NCBI GenBank assembly: GCA_004154925.1
Contig: QJNS01000182.1
Coordinates: forward strand, 100,271 to 164,270
Length of the DNA stretch: 64,000 nt
Reading direction: 5' to 3'
Origin: Monosporascus cannonballus
Lineage: Eukaryota; Ascomycota; Sordariomycetes; Xylariales
The notes under the pieces were generated by a model, which was not told where the DNA came from, did not search any database, and saw nothing but the letters and a program-made list of their open reading frames with translations. The position numbers were made by a program, and so were the translations under genes. This document shows, piece after piece, positions 10,080 to 23,339 of this stretch (its first letter is position 1; every line of letters starts with the position of its first letter).

Positions 10080-10510
10080 CACTACCAGAAGTACTTGAAC
10101 CTGCAGTATTGTCGATCTCCTGCGGGGCCTTTCCCTTTCCCCCTTATTTCGGAGTGTCGCCGAGCTAATAGTGATAACCGGGACGATATTGGAAAATTCG
10201 TCAGAAACGAGTTTACTCCTGAGAAGGGAGACAGCGTCGGAGACAGCTGTCTCCAGACATATCTGACTACGGCCTACAGGGGACTCCAAGGAGTCTTGAT
10301 GCGTCATAGGCCATCAAAAGTCCCCCTGGCCTGTTACAACGGCGTTTGCAATCCATCATATCAAGGCTTCTTGGGTTTGTACTGTCTCTTTGCTTCCTCA
10401 ACCGATTCCTCCCAATGCTTCCTTTCTGCGCCGACGAGAGCACGCCAGACCTCGCTGATTCTCTGTGCTGAAGAGCTGAGGTTAGATATAGCACGTAAGA
10501 AAAAGAACAA
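10080..10510 (-). pseudogene. truncated HMG-box (MATA-type) gene, second half of the box only
   Basis: On the minus strand around 10480-10365 one reads SAQRISEVWRALVGAERK, then HWEESVEEAKRQYKPKKP and a stop. This matches helices 2 and 3 of a MATA-type HMG box. It is preceded by an intron 3' end (TCTAACC branch, TTCAG), as in the copy at 56.5 kb. The downstream sequence to 10080 also parallels 56260-56400, including a shared cttatttcgg/cctcatttcgg tract. The first half of the box is absent: upstream sequence (10511-10745) is AT-rich and unrelated. The copy is therefore truncated and not functional. Confidence 0.72.
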
Positions 10511-10745
10511 TTTGGAAACGACTACGGACTGCCGTGAACCACTATAAGGCTTATATATAAACGTTAATTTAATTCGATGACTTAAACAAGGTTATAGCAT
10601 ATAATTAGGAATAATGTATTTATAATGAATGTTGCCTTTTATATAGCAAGCCAAGTGCCATTATCGCGAATGGACATATAAAATGGGTGGGGATAAATAT
10701 ACCCCATCGCCGTTATATCTCAGGGTGTAATAGCCTCAGCCCCAT
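10511..10745. other. AT-rich spacer between HMG-box relics
   Basis: About 235 bp rich in TA, with palindromic short tracts (ataaaatgggtgggg, tataccccat). No gene. It may be mutated repeat sequence. Confidence 0.4.
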
Positions 10746-10746
10746 A

Positions 10747-11750
10747 TTAATGGATGCCTCGGCAATCTGAGGTAAAGGACTGATAGTCTGAGATGCTGGA
10801 TGCGATGTCACCTCCCATACTGTCTCTACCAGGCCCCATGATCCAGCCCGACACCAGTAGCACCAACATTACTCCGAGCGCCGCCATTGCCCGAAGCAGC
10901 GACATCGGTATTGCCCGGAGCACCGACATGGAGATCGGTCCCTGAGCAGTCGAGCCTATGGCATTTTGAATAGACATACTTGTTTTTTGCCTACTTCTCT
11001 TAATCTCAGCCGGACGCCTGGGCTGAAACTTGTAATTTGGGTCGTCGCGTTTGCGCTGACGCTTGGCACCTTCCGCTAAGTTCTCCTAGTGCTCCCTTTC
11101 CTCATCCCCAGGGGTATGCCATTTGTTCTTTATCTTTGGAGCCGCAGGGTTGAAGTTAGAGCGCTATTACATATAAGGCATGAGGCCATCTACTCACATA
11201 TAGCGCCCTAGTGGAGACCGGGAGGCTGCTCTCTGGCCGCCGCTTACACTGAACTGTGGTACAATATCCAGCAGTTGGGAGTCCGCCGAACCGGATTTTG
11301 GTTCCCTAGTCTTCCTCTTTTGGCGCTTCGTGCTGCCAGTGGTCCCGTTGCCTTCCCCTTCCCTTTCCTTCCGTCCCCGTCGTCCTTGTCAGGCTTGGTT
11401 GCGGGCAGCTAGTCGAACGACTTGCCCTCAAAGCCGTCCCAGAGGTCCGTCGCCAAGCTTGGCTACTGTCCCATGTTATTGAGCATGTTCTCCTGATAAT
11501 TGTGTTGGTCTTGTGAGGTGTGTCCCCAGGACCTGGGAAGCTGGCTGTGAGCTCAGTGTCGAGACCCGGGTCAATGTTGAAGGTTCCACGGCCGAATTCC
11601 ATGTTCGACATCATAGGGGGAGTGTCATCCGCCGTGGTCTCTCCAATGGGTAATTGTTCAGTGGCCCAATGTCCTCCACGATTGGACACTGTCATCTGTG
11701 TTCGCAGGCTGGAGAGTCTCGCTAGCTGTAGTCATATATGAATTACCATC
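10747..11750 (-). pseudogene. MATA-type HMG-box transcription factor gene copy, broken
   Basis: The N-terminal acidic/linker frame starts at 11695 (MTVSNRGGHW) and runs to 11306. The HMG box follows in another frame: VRRTPNCWILY (11291-11259), a stop where Gln is expected (CAA to TAA type), then after a probable intron a piece reading KIKNKWH, GDEEREH-stop-ENLAEGAKRQ, and DDPNYKFQPRRPAEIKRS (about 11060-10990). The PNYKFQPRRP tail is diagnostic of the MAT-type HMG box. The stop in EREH-stop-EN replaces Trp (TGG to TAG), a RIP-compatible change. After the box a hydrophobic stretch (LGVMLVLLVSGWIM) is read before the stop at 10747. At least two stops and one frame change show loss of function. 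It is one of several relics of this family on both sides of the AT-rich block. Confidence 0.75.
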
Positions 11751-11920
11751 ATACGAAAAGTGTTATGGCTGCACCATACCATCACGCCACCAGGGTAAAA
11801 GATCGGTGGAATGATCGCAATTGTGGCAATCATCCTGGTGCTTACAGCTGTCTATATGTACTCGTACATGTTGGAAGACATTACGGGTGACCAGGCCGTA
11901 ACAAAAAGCTCATATACTTT
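11751..11920. other. short spacer ending at the left LTR of the AT-rich block
   Basis: A short plus-strand frame from about 11811 reads a hydrophobic segment (MIAIVAIILVLTAVYMYSYM) followed by LEDITGDQAV. It continues into the LTR before stopping. It could be the remains of a membrane-protein exon cut by the insertion, or chance. Confidence 0.3.
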
Positions 11921-12107
11921 TGTCACAGTTAAGCTGATCGGTAAATAAGGTAACATAGAGTGTGAGAAGTGATAATTGTCTTGCTAGAATTGAGCTTTAG
12001 CGAACGGTAGCTAGGAAACTTTATAGATACTGTGGGCGCGCCGGAATAAGGATTTTCCGTGGTGCTAGGAGTTTAATAACTAACATAGATACCCTTATTC
12101 CATAATA
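11921..12107 (+). repeat. 187-bp LTR at the left edge of the AT-rich block
   Basis: It begins TGTCACAGTTAAG and ends CATAATA, the mutated form of the CACGACA end implied by the copy at 652-838. The core ctgtgggcgcgccggaataag is kept. RIP-type changes concentrate in the last ~70 bp, next to the AT-rich block. Confidence 0.88.
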
Positions 12108-13157
12108 TACCTCCCAAATAAAAGGAAAGTATTTTTTTTAAATTTGCTTATTATAATTTTTATAATCGTAATAATAAAAAATGACGTAATTAATTAATTT
12201 AATTAATAAAAAACCGTACATATATTAAGTATACGTAGAAAAGTTATTATTATATTTTTTAATTATCGCGATAATAAACATTATAATAAAAAGTTTACGT
12301 TTTACGTTTTGTGTATTTATTTTTCTGTTAATTTTATATATTTAAAATTTCATTTTAATTTATATAATAAAAATATAAATATCTTATATGGAAAACATAA
12401 TTATGATATTAACGTTTATTACAACATTGTTCTTATTATTATTATTACTAAGTTTTTATCCGTATTTTATATATATTATAAATTATTAACAATACTAATA
12501 ATATTATAAACATATTTTGCATTTAAATAATTTTACGTTAATTTATTAATAATAATCGTAATAAAATATTTCGTTACGTTTTTACCGCGTAATTTACGGC
12601 CGTTATCTGCGTTTATAAAGCGCATCGCGCGTATATTAACGCCGTTGCTGCAGCTGCCGACGTTAACGCCGCCGTAACAACCGCCGTAATCGCGTTCGTA
12701 CCTGCCTTTGCGCTCGTTACGTCCGCGCCCGCGCCCGTTCTTATTACGCCTATACCTCCCGTACCGCCCGTACCTGATATCCCGATAACTAACCGTTAAC
12801 GTACGCGTCCGGCACGTGGCGTACGTTGTGCCAAGTTTTATCTAGAATACTTACATTCCGCGCTTACGGGCAAAAATATTAACGAATACTTCGATATTAC
12901 TGTAAGTAATCGTTATTAACGTTATGTTTCGAAATGTAATTATATTTCGATATACGTATTTTTTTAGTTTGTAAATCTTTTTTATTATCCGTTAATTATC
13001 TTTCTTTTTATTTAATTATTTGCCGTACATTTAATAATAGCTTTTATAATTAATATTAATTCCATTATAAATTTCATTTTATTTATAGTATTTTATTTAT
13101 ATATATTGAAAAGAAATTTATTATATAATAAGAAACCTGCCGTTTATATGCGATTAT
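12108..13157. other. AT-rich internal sequence of the outermost element, with a CpG-rich pocket
   Basis: Bases 12590-12890 are locally GC-rich, almost only as CpG and GCC/GCG tracts, inside AT-rich sequence. Read forward they give an Ala/Pro-rich stretch (NAVAAADVNAAVTTAVIAFV) and, after stops, KFYLEYLHSALTGKNINEYF. This could be the remains of a gag-like or structural region in which only CpG cytosines survived. No family is recognised. Confidence 0.4.
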
Positions 13158-13364
13158 TATAAGATAATAGACAGCTATGACCTGGGGTAAGGTGATCTCC
13201 GACCAGTTATAGAACGTATTCAAAGAAGTAAATGTATTAGGTTACTTTTATCTAGCGTTTCCCATTAGCTGCCAAATGGTAAATTTATATTAGTAAGTAG
13301 GTCGATAACTGATCGATAGCTAATCTGTTATCAGCCTTATCCATGTAAGGGCTATATTCTTATA
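13158..13364 (-). repeat. Gypsy-A 3' LTR (207 bp)
   Basis: It shares long tracts with 44074-44280, e.g. attagtaagtaggtcgata and gataactgatcg, plus ctagctgcca-type segments. The left end reads TATAAGATAAT (from TGTAAG...) and the right end TTCTTATA (from TTCTCACA). Confidence 0.88.
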
Positions 13365-15504
13365 ATTATTTTCTTTTCTTAAGCTATAAATCCTTAATAG
13401 CATAATTATTAATTTAATATAACGCGTTTCTCAAATCTGGTTGCATATGTTTGCCGATAATTCTCCGTTATAAGTATATAAGTTATATTATGTTATAAAT
13501 AATTGCCTTAATAATTAATACGTACCACATTACGTAAATAATTATATTCCGTCCGGTTTCCTATTATAATCCGTTTTTTAATTTTATTTTAGTTAATTTT
13601 TCTTTTTTTTCTTTTTGCATTTATATTTCTATTCCTTTTATAAATGCGTTTCGTTTGGTTTTCCGTTTTTCTTTATTCTTACTTTGTTTTCTCCGTTTAT
13701 TCTGCGTATAATTTCCGTTCGCTATTTTTTTTTCGTCAAAAGTTTTAAAAAAAGTAATACTTTAATATTAATAATAATTAGGATTTTTTTAAACGTTATC
13801 CCCTTAACGTTAACAGTAAAATAAATATTAATCGCATTACGAATAGTAATAAGCCATATTATGTTTACGTAATATAACGTTATTTTAATTACTATACGGT
13901 TTACGTTTAAATTCCGGGCGCCTTAAATTACGTCGTAATTAATTATTATTATAAATTCTTTCGTGCGGTAAATAATTATTCATAATATTATTAATATTAC
14001 CGTTTAATTTCGGTTTAAATTCCGATCGTCCTTAAGGATACCGCCTAAACGGTTTTTTAATTCGGCACCGATAATTAGGAGTTAATCGACAAATTCGAAA
14101 AAGTTCGTATTACGGGTATTTAATACGAACGTTCCGACATAATTGCGGTCGGTCGTCGACTCGACGTCTTTTACGAAGCCGAATTCGCCCTTAAGGTAAT
14201 TATCATTAAGGAATATCGTTTCCTTAATATATCGAAAATTAATTTCCGATCGTCCGTTATAGCTGCGGAAATCCAGTTTTAACGCCGTTTTATAAGTTTG
14301 TAAATTTAAATTCTTTTTATAAATATTACCAACTTTTTCTGATTATTCCGCAATTAATTTCCAATTAGGCGTAATTTTAGGATATTCCCATAAATAAGGT
14401 AATTTTCGAAAACCGTTATACCGTTATATTCTTTACTTACGAATATTTTCCATCCGCTTTTTAACGTTTCGACGAAATTTTAATATTTATTAATAATTAT
14501 AATTAAAATATGGTTTTACCTGGCAAAACTATTATTAAACTTAAATACATTAAGCATTTTAAGGATGGCGCCCTATTTCCAATTAATAACAAATTGTATT
14601 GCGGTTATTTAGGCCTTATTTTTCGTAAAAAATAAAACGTTTTTAAATTTTTTTCGGATTTTACATTTAATAAATATAATAAACGTACCCGCTTTTTGCC
14701 ATCGTATATTTTCCGATCGTTTTTCGTTATTCTTATATTAATTTCCTTAATATACCCATTAAAAATTAATCAACGTAAAGCTTAATAATTAAATGCGAAA
14801 TTTTGTTTTCGAAATAAAAGTTCGGCTTTTTTTATATCGCTTATCAGTTTCTAACCAATATATAATAAAGTATTTTTCGCTAAAAGTTTAAAAGTAATTA
14901 TATAATTAAGTAATACTTTAAGGCTCATATTTTAATTTTAATTAAAACTTTTTTTATAATTTTGTAATTATTAGACAAATAATTTCCGATCGGATTATTA
15001 GTATTTTACAATTTTTAATCGTCTTATTTTTATATATATATTTATTTTTTTCGTAATATTATAATATCTTAGATATATATTCAAATCATTTTCGAAACTT
15101 TTACTTATTATATTTAGTGAGTTAGTTTTTTTTAATTAAATATTTGTATTATTCCCGATCATCTCGGTAACAGACGATATTCTTTATTACTTATTTTTCC
15201 TATTCCTTTATTAGGTCCCATAACGTTATCTGGATATCGCCCAGTTTTCGGTTATATTACGGTTTTAATAGAAATACCGAAAATTTATTATATATCTGTT
15301 AATATTTAATAAAAAGGATTACTTATCTATTTGAAAACTTACTTATTTTTTAGTCCTAATTCAGATATAAATAAATATAAACCTTTTGTTTTTAAGTTTA
15401 AATATTTAATTAATAAATTTATTTATTAATTTAATTAAAATTCTATTGGCGTATAACGTTAATCATAATATTTTTTCTCGGCTATCGTTATTCTTTTCTC
15501 ATAT

Positions 15505-15711
15505 TGTCGGCAGTTGGGTGCTTCAGATGCACACGGCTGGCGCCTTGAAGCAGTGCTTTGCAGCCTGGGACAGCGTTTGTCCAGGGACCACCGTTTATAT
15601 AAATAGGATATGTATGTAAAGGCGGTACGCCCCAGACTTTTTCAATCTTTCCTAACATAAATTATCAAATTATTATTAATTTCTTATATTTATTTATTAT
15701 AACTATTAATA
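15505..15711 (+). repeat. Copia 5' LTR (207 bp)
   Basis: It begins TGTCGGCAGTTGGGTGC. The first ~150 bp are almost unmutated; the last ~55 bp show heavy C-to-T change against 39206-39260 (ends ATTAATA versus GTTGACA). Confidence 0.9.
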
Positions 15712-17419
15712 TAGTAATATTTTCTGGTTTTTGGTAATCGTAATACGTTAAATAAAATAATTATTTGCAGGTTACGTTAATAAAAAAAATTAAAAATTTA
15801 AAAGAAAATTATTAAATTAACAATTCGAAAAAAGGTTATGTAACAATTAATAATAATAAGTAAAATCCTTATTATACAGGGTAACGTACCCGATTTTTTT
15901 CTTTTCTTTTAACGAAAAATTTCCGGCAATTAAAAAAAAATAAAACTTTAATAAAGGTAAAACGGAAAAATAAAACTGCATATTAAATATGGCAATAAGA
16001 AAAAAATTTGTTTTCGGGGCGTTTTTAAAAAAACATTATATTGCCTTAATTTAATAACAATTAAGAAAAAAATAATATAAAACCTTTATTTAAAAATGGT
16101 AGCCCAAAAATAATTTAAATAAATTTTATACGTTTTTCGATATTAATATTAATAAGATTAAATAAAATATTAAAATGCGGAAAAATATATACTAATATGT
16201 GAAGGTTAAAATAAAGAAATTAAGACTTTAAAATACGAAAAATATTAATATTATAAAATAAATAAATAACGTTATAAAACTATTATTAAATATGCTTTAG
16301 TTCGGAAGTAATTTCTAGTTATAAAAAACCGGAACGTTATTATTTCCGTTCCGATTGAAAAAATCGCAAAGTTCGAATGGTCTACCAAAAGCGTTATAAA
16401 ACATTAAGCCTATTAGATCAAATAGCTTAAAGAAAGTGTTTATCGCAATAAAAAAGCGACATAAAAAATTTAACCCCTTAAAAAAAAGCGAAACGTAACC
16501 GAAAAGATAATTTATTAAAAAATTAAATACCTTAAAAAATAAAAAAACGCTAAAAAAGAATTACTTAAAAATAAAGGTATAATACGTAATAATTTCGATA
16601 ATTTAAATAATTTATTATTATTTTTTTCGGATTCGTTTAAAGGTTTTTCGAAATAACGAAAACGTTATAACGGTTCCCTTAATAACTTGAATAGCTTTAG
16701 CAAATTAGGTGTTACCTTAAAGGATAAAAAGAAAAATTCCAAAAGGTTTAATAATGGAAATAAAGCGAAATTACGTTAAAAATATTTCGATTTTATTTTG
16801 GATAAAGAAAATTATTTATTAAGGTTAATTACTTAATAGCTTTAAAATAACGTTTTTATTTTAACCTCTAAAAAATTAATTATGAGGACGGAATAAAATT
16901 AAAGTAATTAAATTAATTATGCTTTATAATAGCTATTACCAAAATTTGCAAAAAGGCGTTTTTAAAGTTAATTATAAATATTAAAAAAGGCACGAAAATT
17001 TTAAGGATTTTTAGAAAGATTTACGTTACCATAAGTAAGACTAAGTAAAAGTCCCTTTAGAAAAAATTTAGCAAAGTTATTTACGATAAAAAAACCTAAT
17101 ATAATTTATTATTAAATTTTAAAATATTTTTTGCGAAATAAAAGGGTATGACATATATTTGGGATCGGAAAAATAAATTATTATATTCTTTATTATTATG
17201 AAGAATTAAGCCGGCAATTAATACAAAATTATTTAATCGGTATTCAGGAAAACGGATTGTTCTTTCCAGTAATTAATTAATAATTTTAATAATAAATTTT
17301 ATAATCGTATTAATAATTAAAAAAACGGGAAGGTTTATATTGCTTAAAAAAGTAAAGGCAAAGGTAATAATAATTCCAAACATAAAAAGTTTACATAAAA
17401 TAAAAATAAAGAGCCTTTT

Positions 17420-17461
17420 TGTTTTAATTATGGAAAATATGGCCATATGGCGAAGGATTAC
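17420..17461 (+). pseudogene. Copia Gag zinc knuckle (relic)
   Basis: Fourteen codons read CFNYGKYGHMAKDY. Spacing fits C-x2-C-x4-H-x4-C. The second and third cysteines have become Tyr (TGT to TAT, TGC to TAC), the change expected from RIP acting on the opposite strand. Confidence 0.8.
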
Positions 17462-18639
17462 CTTAAACCGCAAAAGGAGCGGAAAAATAATAAGGAAAAA
17501 AATGTATAAATAATATTAAAATAATAATAACGGCCAAAATAATAATAATAATAATTTTTGTAATACCTGTAATAGCAGTTAAAATAAAAAATAATTTATC
17601 TTTAAAAGTTTTAAGAACTTATACCGGTTAAACGGAAACATTTTTAATATTTACGTTAAAAAATAATAATTTCACAACCTTATATAATAATATAACAAAA
17701 TGGTATAATAAAGATTTTAAGGGGTTATAATAAGTAAAAACTCTAAGTTAAAAGTAATTAAAAGCCTTAAGTTTTAAGCGGTTAAATGCATTAAATTCTA
17801 AATAATCAATTGTCCTAAAATAATTAAAACGATAGTTATAAATAGCGCCATATTTTTGTACGTATATTTTTCTATAGAGAATAACCGAGATAAATTATTT
17901 TGAGATTTGAGAACAAATGTTAATATTATGAATAATATCGACGACTTTGAGAAAAACATTATATTAAATATCAAGTCCAAAAGAATTCAAATTATAATAA
18001 AAGGCAGATTAATAACTGTTATCTTTATCGGTATTATTAAGTAATCTTTAAAAGGCCTTATTGAAAAAATAACGAAATTACAATAAAATATACGTTATAT
18101 ATTAAGAATCTTTTACCAAAAATATTTTGCGGGAAAATATTTTATAAACGAAAAAGTTACTTAAATTATAACGCCTTAATCAGTCTTAATAGGACCTAGT
18201 TAATAATAATTAACGTTTTTTGGAAACATTTTTTTATAGCTTTATAGGAAGTTGGAATTTATTGTTAAGGTTTTAATAATAAACGAAAACGATTAATAGG
18301 GATATGCGCTAAAAAAGGTATTTAATAAGGAAAATAACGGTAACTTAATTAATAACTTAAAAAAGGCCTTTATAGAAATTTTAAAAACGGAAAGATTTTT
18401 ATAACGGATGATTTTATAAATTTTTTTTAATACCGTCGCCTTTGTTACCCTAATATTAAATAACTAATTTAAATTATTAAAAAATTTACGAAGATAAATT
18501 TGGACGTTAAGAATATGGAAATTATCTTTTATATAATTAGTAACAAAACGAAAATACGGAAAATTACTTCCATAAACGCCTAGAAACGAAAATAATATGT
18601 GGGGAAAATTATTTAATATAACGTAAATTTAATAAAACC

Positions 18640-18960
18640 GGTTAATATTAAAAATATAAGCTATTTTAAATTTATTATAAATGATTTATTGCGTTATAAA
18701 GACTATTATTCGTTTAAAATTAAATACGAAATATAACAATATTTATACATATATATATTATGCAAATATCTAAGTGTTTAAAGGCGTTAAATAAAAGGAA
18801 AAAGTATAGATTTTATAGCTTAATAACAGTAAGGAATTCGATATAATAATTATCGAAACTTTTTACGTTATGGAAAATATTAAATTAAAAATTTTAACTT
18901 ACATAATTAATATTCAAATAAAATCGCAAAACATAATATCTAATTCTTTTAAGACAAAAC
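18640..18960 (+). pseudogene. Copia integrase core (relic)
   Basis: Near 18660-18730 the plus strand reads YFKFIINDLLRYKDYYSFK, matching the YF-x-FIDD-x-SRY block of copia integrases with Asp changed to Asn. Downstream frames are broken. Confidence 0.6.
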
Positions 18961-19684
18961 GGGTACGATTTTCGTACAAATAAAAAAAAATATTTTTAGA
19001 ATGTTATAATAAAAGGTACAACCGATATAATTAATAAAATAAAATAATTAATTATAAAAAATATAATATTAATTAAATATTTTAAAAATGTATTTAACCT
19101 TAAACCGAAATAATTATATAAATCGGATAATAATTGCCTTTATATCCTTAATAGCAAATATATAGTTTTAATCGATACAAATTACAGAATTAAATTAAAA
19201 AAATTAGCAGCCCGGGGAGCAAAAAAATATTATTAAAGTATTAAAGGATATATAATTATAAGATTTAATTATTAAAAGGCAATAAATTATCAATAATATT
19301 ATATATTATTATTTATAAAGATTTAAAAAAACAAAATAATTTTTTAATCCGAAAAATATTATTCGGTTATTTCCGCAGCCCGTATAAAAACGTTTAAAAT
19401 ACCGTTAAAAATAAGGTATCGGAATAAAAAATAAAGATAATAACGTTATTTTAAAGGACGATATAAATCAGGAAACAAAATAAATAAAGCTCAAAAAGGG
19501 GCATCCAAAAAAGATAATCCTTAACCTGTATACTTTAAAAACTCTAAACGAAGCCCCGGAGCTTTAGCGCGAATTAAAATTAACTTTAACCCAAAAAGGT
19601 AACGAAAAGAATAATTGTAATATATATACCTTTTATTTCGACTTTGGTAACGACTTTAATAACGAAACTTAAAAATTATTTATA

Positions 19685-20845
19685 ATGGATAACGGTTTAA
19701 ACCTAAAAAAAGTTATAAGGAACCTAGAACGAAAGATAGAGCTTAAAATAATTTTTACGGAGATTAAAAAAAACTTTTTGAACAGAATTTTTAAATTTAT
19801 ACCCCCTGGCGAAAGAACTTACGGATACCTTATAGATATCAAATGGGTATTAAAAAAGAAATATACGTCTATGGGAAAGCTAAAAAAATACAAGGTTCGT
19901 ATTAGTATAAAAATATTTACTTAACGGAAAGAAATAAATTATTACGAAATTGCAGTTAATATTATAAAAGCTATATATTAAAAATCTTTAATAACGTTAA
20001 CTGCCGCCTTAAGTTAGTATATATTTTAAATCGACTTTATCGCCGCTTACTTAAATGGCAATCTAAAAAAGGACGTTTACATAAAACCTTTTCCCATATT
20101 AACGGAATACTTTAATACTTACCTAGAAAATAAAGATACTTATTAATTTTCCTTTAAGAAAGTTATTAAATTAATATACTCTTTATACGGCCTAAGATAA
20201 ACCGGAATTAGTTAATAAAAAATAAGAAAAATATTAGCAAAATAAGGATTTTATCTATTAATTTCAGATAACGCAATATACTATAATCCGGAAATAGGAA
20301 TTATTATTATTTCGTACGTCGATAACTTCCTGATTTTCAGCCTTAATAAATAACGCTTTTAAAGTATTACCCAAAAAATTACTAAGGACGTACCTATTAA
20401 GGATTTAAGTAATACGGATTGGTACCTAAATATACGAATTATACGCTTTTTGCTAACTGGAAACGTCGGGCTAAATTAATAATAATATATCGAAAAATTA
20501 CTATATTTAATAGGTTTAAACGCCATATGGAAAATACTTACGTTATTTATTAAAGACTATTTAAAGCACATTATATAGTACGACGAAATAATTAATAAAG
20601 AAAAAATGCTCGAATACCTTGACTTAATAAGAAAATTTAATTTTTCTAATTATATTAATAAACCGGATATAACGTTTATAATCTTAACTTAAGCTAGGTT
20701 CATAAATAACCTATCGTCGAAATACCGGAAGTATATTAAGTAATTATTACGATATTTAAACGGTACGGCCGATCTGTTTTTTTGGTATAAGAAGTTAAAC
20801 GAAAATTACCCGTACCGGAAATATAATAACCTGAGGTTGTTTGGA
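19685..20845 (+). pseudogene. Copia reverse transcriptase (RVT_2) and start of RNase H (relic)
   Basis: A 79-codon open stretch at 19685-19924 reads DIKWVLKKKY, then GKLKKYKVRISIKIFT, a copia RT N-terminal block. Next come DFIAAYLNGNLKKDVYIKPF near 20036-20090, LIYSLYGLR near 20176, and ISYVDNFLIFS near 20311-20341, in which the catalytic YVDD is now YVDN (GAC to AAC). LRYLNGTADLFFWYKK near 20750-20800 starts the region before RNase H. The frame is cut at 20851 by Gypsy-1. Several stops (TAA for CAA/Gln, TAG for Trp) show it is dead. Confidence 0.85.
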
Positions 20846-20851
20846 ACAATG

Positions 20852-21267
20852 TGTTATGACCTAACGGTCTTGGCTCCTGGAAACGATCGGGATCCTGAAA
20901 AGCCGGACCTCGACTCAGCTAAGAGGTTACGTAACTGGCTTAAAGAACTCAAAGGCCCTGGTTGGTCAAAAAGGCTTGAGTCAGTTAAGTACCAGAAAAG
21001 GCGTAAAGGGGCTTAAGGAAACTTAACTAGAAAAATGTCGTTAAACCCTGGTAAGCATTTTAAGCCAGAACGAAAATATATACGCTTATTATTTCCAGAA
21101 TTTAAATAACTTTAGCTTATAATATAATATCGTTACTTAAAGTACTGTTGGTATTACGAAACGTAATACGATTATTGTATTTATTATTTAGATTTTTACG
21201 ATATTTCTATTAATATAAATCCGTATAATTAAGACTTAATAATTAATTAAACTTTTTAGCGGTTATA
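20852..21267 (+). repeat. Gypsy-1 5' LTR (416 bp)
   Basis: Starts TGTTATGACCTAACGG and ends GCGGTTATA (mutated from CCGTCACA). The first ~200 bp are scarcely mutated, e.g. ggccctggttggtcaaaaag; the rest is AT-rich. Confidence 0.9.
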
Positions 21268-23339
21268 CGTTATAAGTTTTTATTTAATAATACCGTTAAC
21301 CTGTAAATAATACCGATTAACATTATATTTACTAGTAAGTAACCCGAATAGCCCATTTACCAGGTCTTTGACTACCTAGATATTAGAATGGAATCCAATG
21401 AGGAAAAAAAAAAACCTCGCTTTTTTCGCAAAAATCTTTTTTAAAAATTGGATGCTATAAACGAACGTATTTTTTAACTTAAAAAAGATAACAATAATCT
21501 TACGATATTTTTTAAGCCGTTTATAAGAAGTTTAAGGGGGAAAAAATGTTCCCGAAATCGGGAAATTCTTTTTAAATAAGTTAGGTTATCTAGCTGAATT
21601 TTATCAAGGAATTAGGAAAGGTTCTTAAGCTTCCTAAGCTAGAAACTTTTGCCGGAATTTCGATTAAGTTATAATTATATTTAATTTAATGCCGAATATA
21701 TTTCGGATATTTTTTTATTTAATTAATTACGTTTACTATACGAATCAAATTCGCAATTAAATGACTTATCGAAAACGCGGTTATTTGGTTCGAATCCGTT
21801 ATAAAAAAATATTACCTTATTAATCAAAAAACGAAACCCAAAAGTAATGCAAATTTATAACGATTACGAACAATTCGAATAAATATTAACGAAAATTTTT
21901 GAAGTAATAAACAAAACAATAAAAGCCGAAATGCAAATCTAATAATTACGCCAAAAAGGATTAGTATTTAGTTACGGCAATACGCTGGTTTAATTAATAA
22001 TTAAGCTGAACTGGAAATAAAAAATATTAATAGTTAAATTTTTCGACGACCTGAATAAAAATAAGAAAAGCTTTTTAAATTCGATCGGCCTAATTATTTA
22101 TCGGATTATATTATTATAACAGTTAAGATTAACGATCCATAATACGTATGGCGTATTAAAGATATTAAAAGAAAAAATAATAACAAATCCCGATATATGG
22201 TTAATATTAGCGCTTTTCGAGGTAGTAACATTTTTTACGGCATAAAATTAGAATTTATAGAATTAAAAGTTACGTATAAGAAAAACTGGAGCCAGATTAA
22301 GTATTATAATTACAACAAAATGGGGTACAAGGTAATATGGTATAAGGTACCTAAAAAACCCTGATAAAATAACTGGAAACCAGTACCGAAAAATAATTCA
22401 GAAAAAATTAAAAAAATAAAGGCAAATCTATTAACATACTTTAGCTTAAATATATACCAGGTCCCCCATAACGAAAAGTTTAATAAGGAATACGAAAAAC
22501 CAGAAAACTGGCTTAATAAATATTGCGAACATAACAAGAAATATTATAAAGATGGTTATGCAAATACTAGAATTAAACAGAAAAGATTTATCTCGGAACC
22601 TCTAAATAATATGACAAAATGCATATTATACATTATCGACAACAAGAATATCCCGATTACGAAGAATAAAAATAACATATTTATAAACGAATTATCCATA
22701 TATATTATAAGGGATTTGATTTTCCAAACCGTACCGGAAATAATAAAAACGATAAATATTGGTATCGATATTTTCAAATTATAGGCCCAGAAAATATCTA
22801 ATAATTGGCCGAAATAAAATATTAACCCCACGGAAAATAATATCCGGAAAAAAAACTTTTTTGTTATTATAAATAATATAATTATTAAATGAAAAAAGTT
22901 AATTTAGCGTATAATTGAAAAATATTATCAGAAAACTATTACGGATTGCTATTTTCAGTTGGTATTTATTATACATTTTTACGAAAAAAAGGTTATTAAA
23001 AAAATAGCTTGATTTATAAAAGATTTTTAGAACAATAATTAGGACGATACATAATAAAATATAGTCGTAAATATAAAAAACAATTTTTTTAATAGGGAAA
23101 CAAATTACAGCAAAATTAAAAACAACTAATATAACTTAAAGAAATAGTACGCCGGCAATAACGATAAATACAATAGCTTAACGCGTTAAACAAAGAAATA
23201 TATATAAAACTTAACAAATTCGAACAAATATTAAAAGAAAAAGGTTACCTAAAAGAAAGCCATAAAATAACGAAACCTAAAGAAATTAAAAGGAACTTCT
23301 AAAAAGGTTTTAAACGTAACGATAAAAAACGTTAATAAC

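Noticed and set aside
21780..21800. tRNA-like ggttcgaatcc tract
   Set aside because: Only the T-arm-like string is present; no acceptor stem or anticodon arm can be folded around it.
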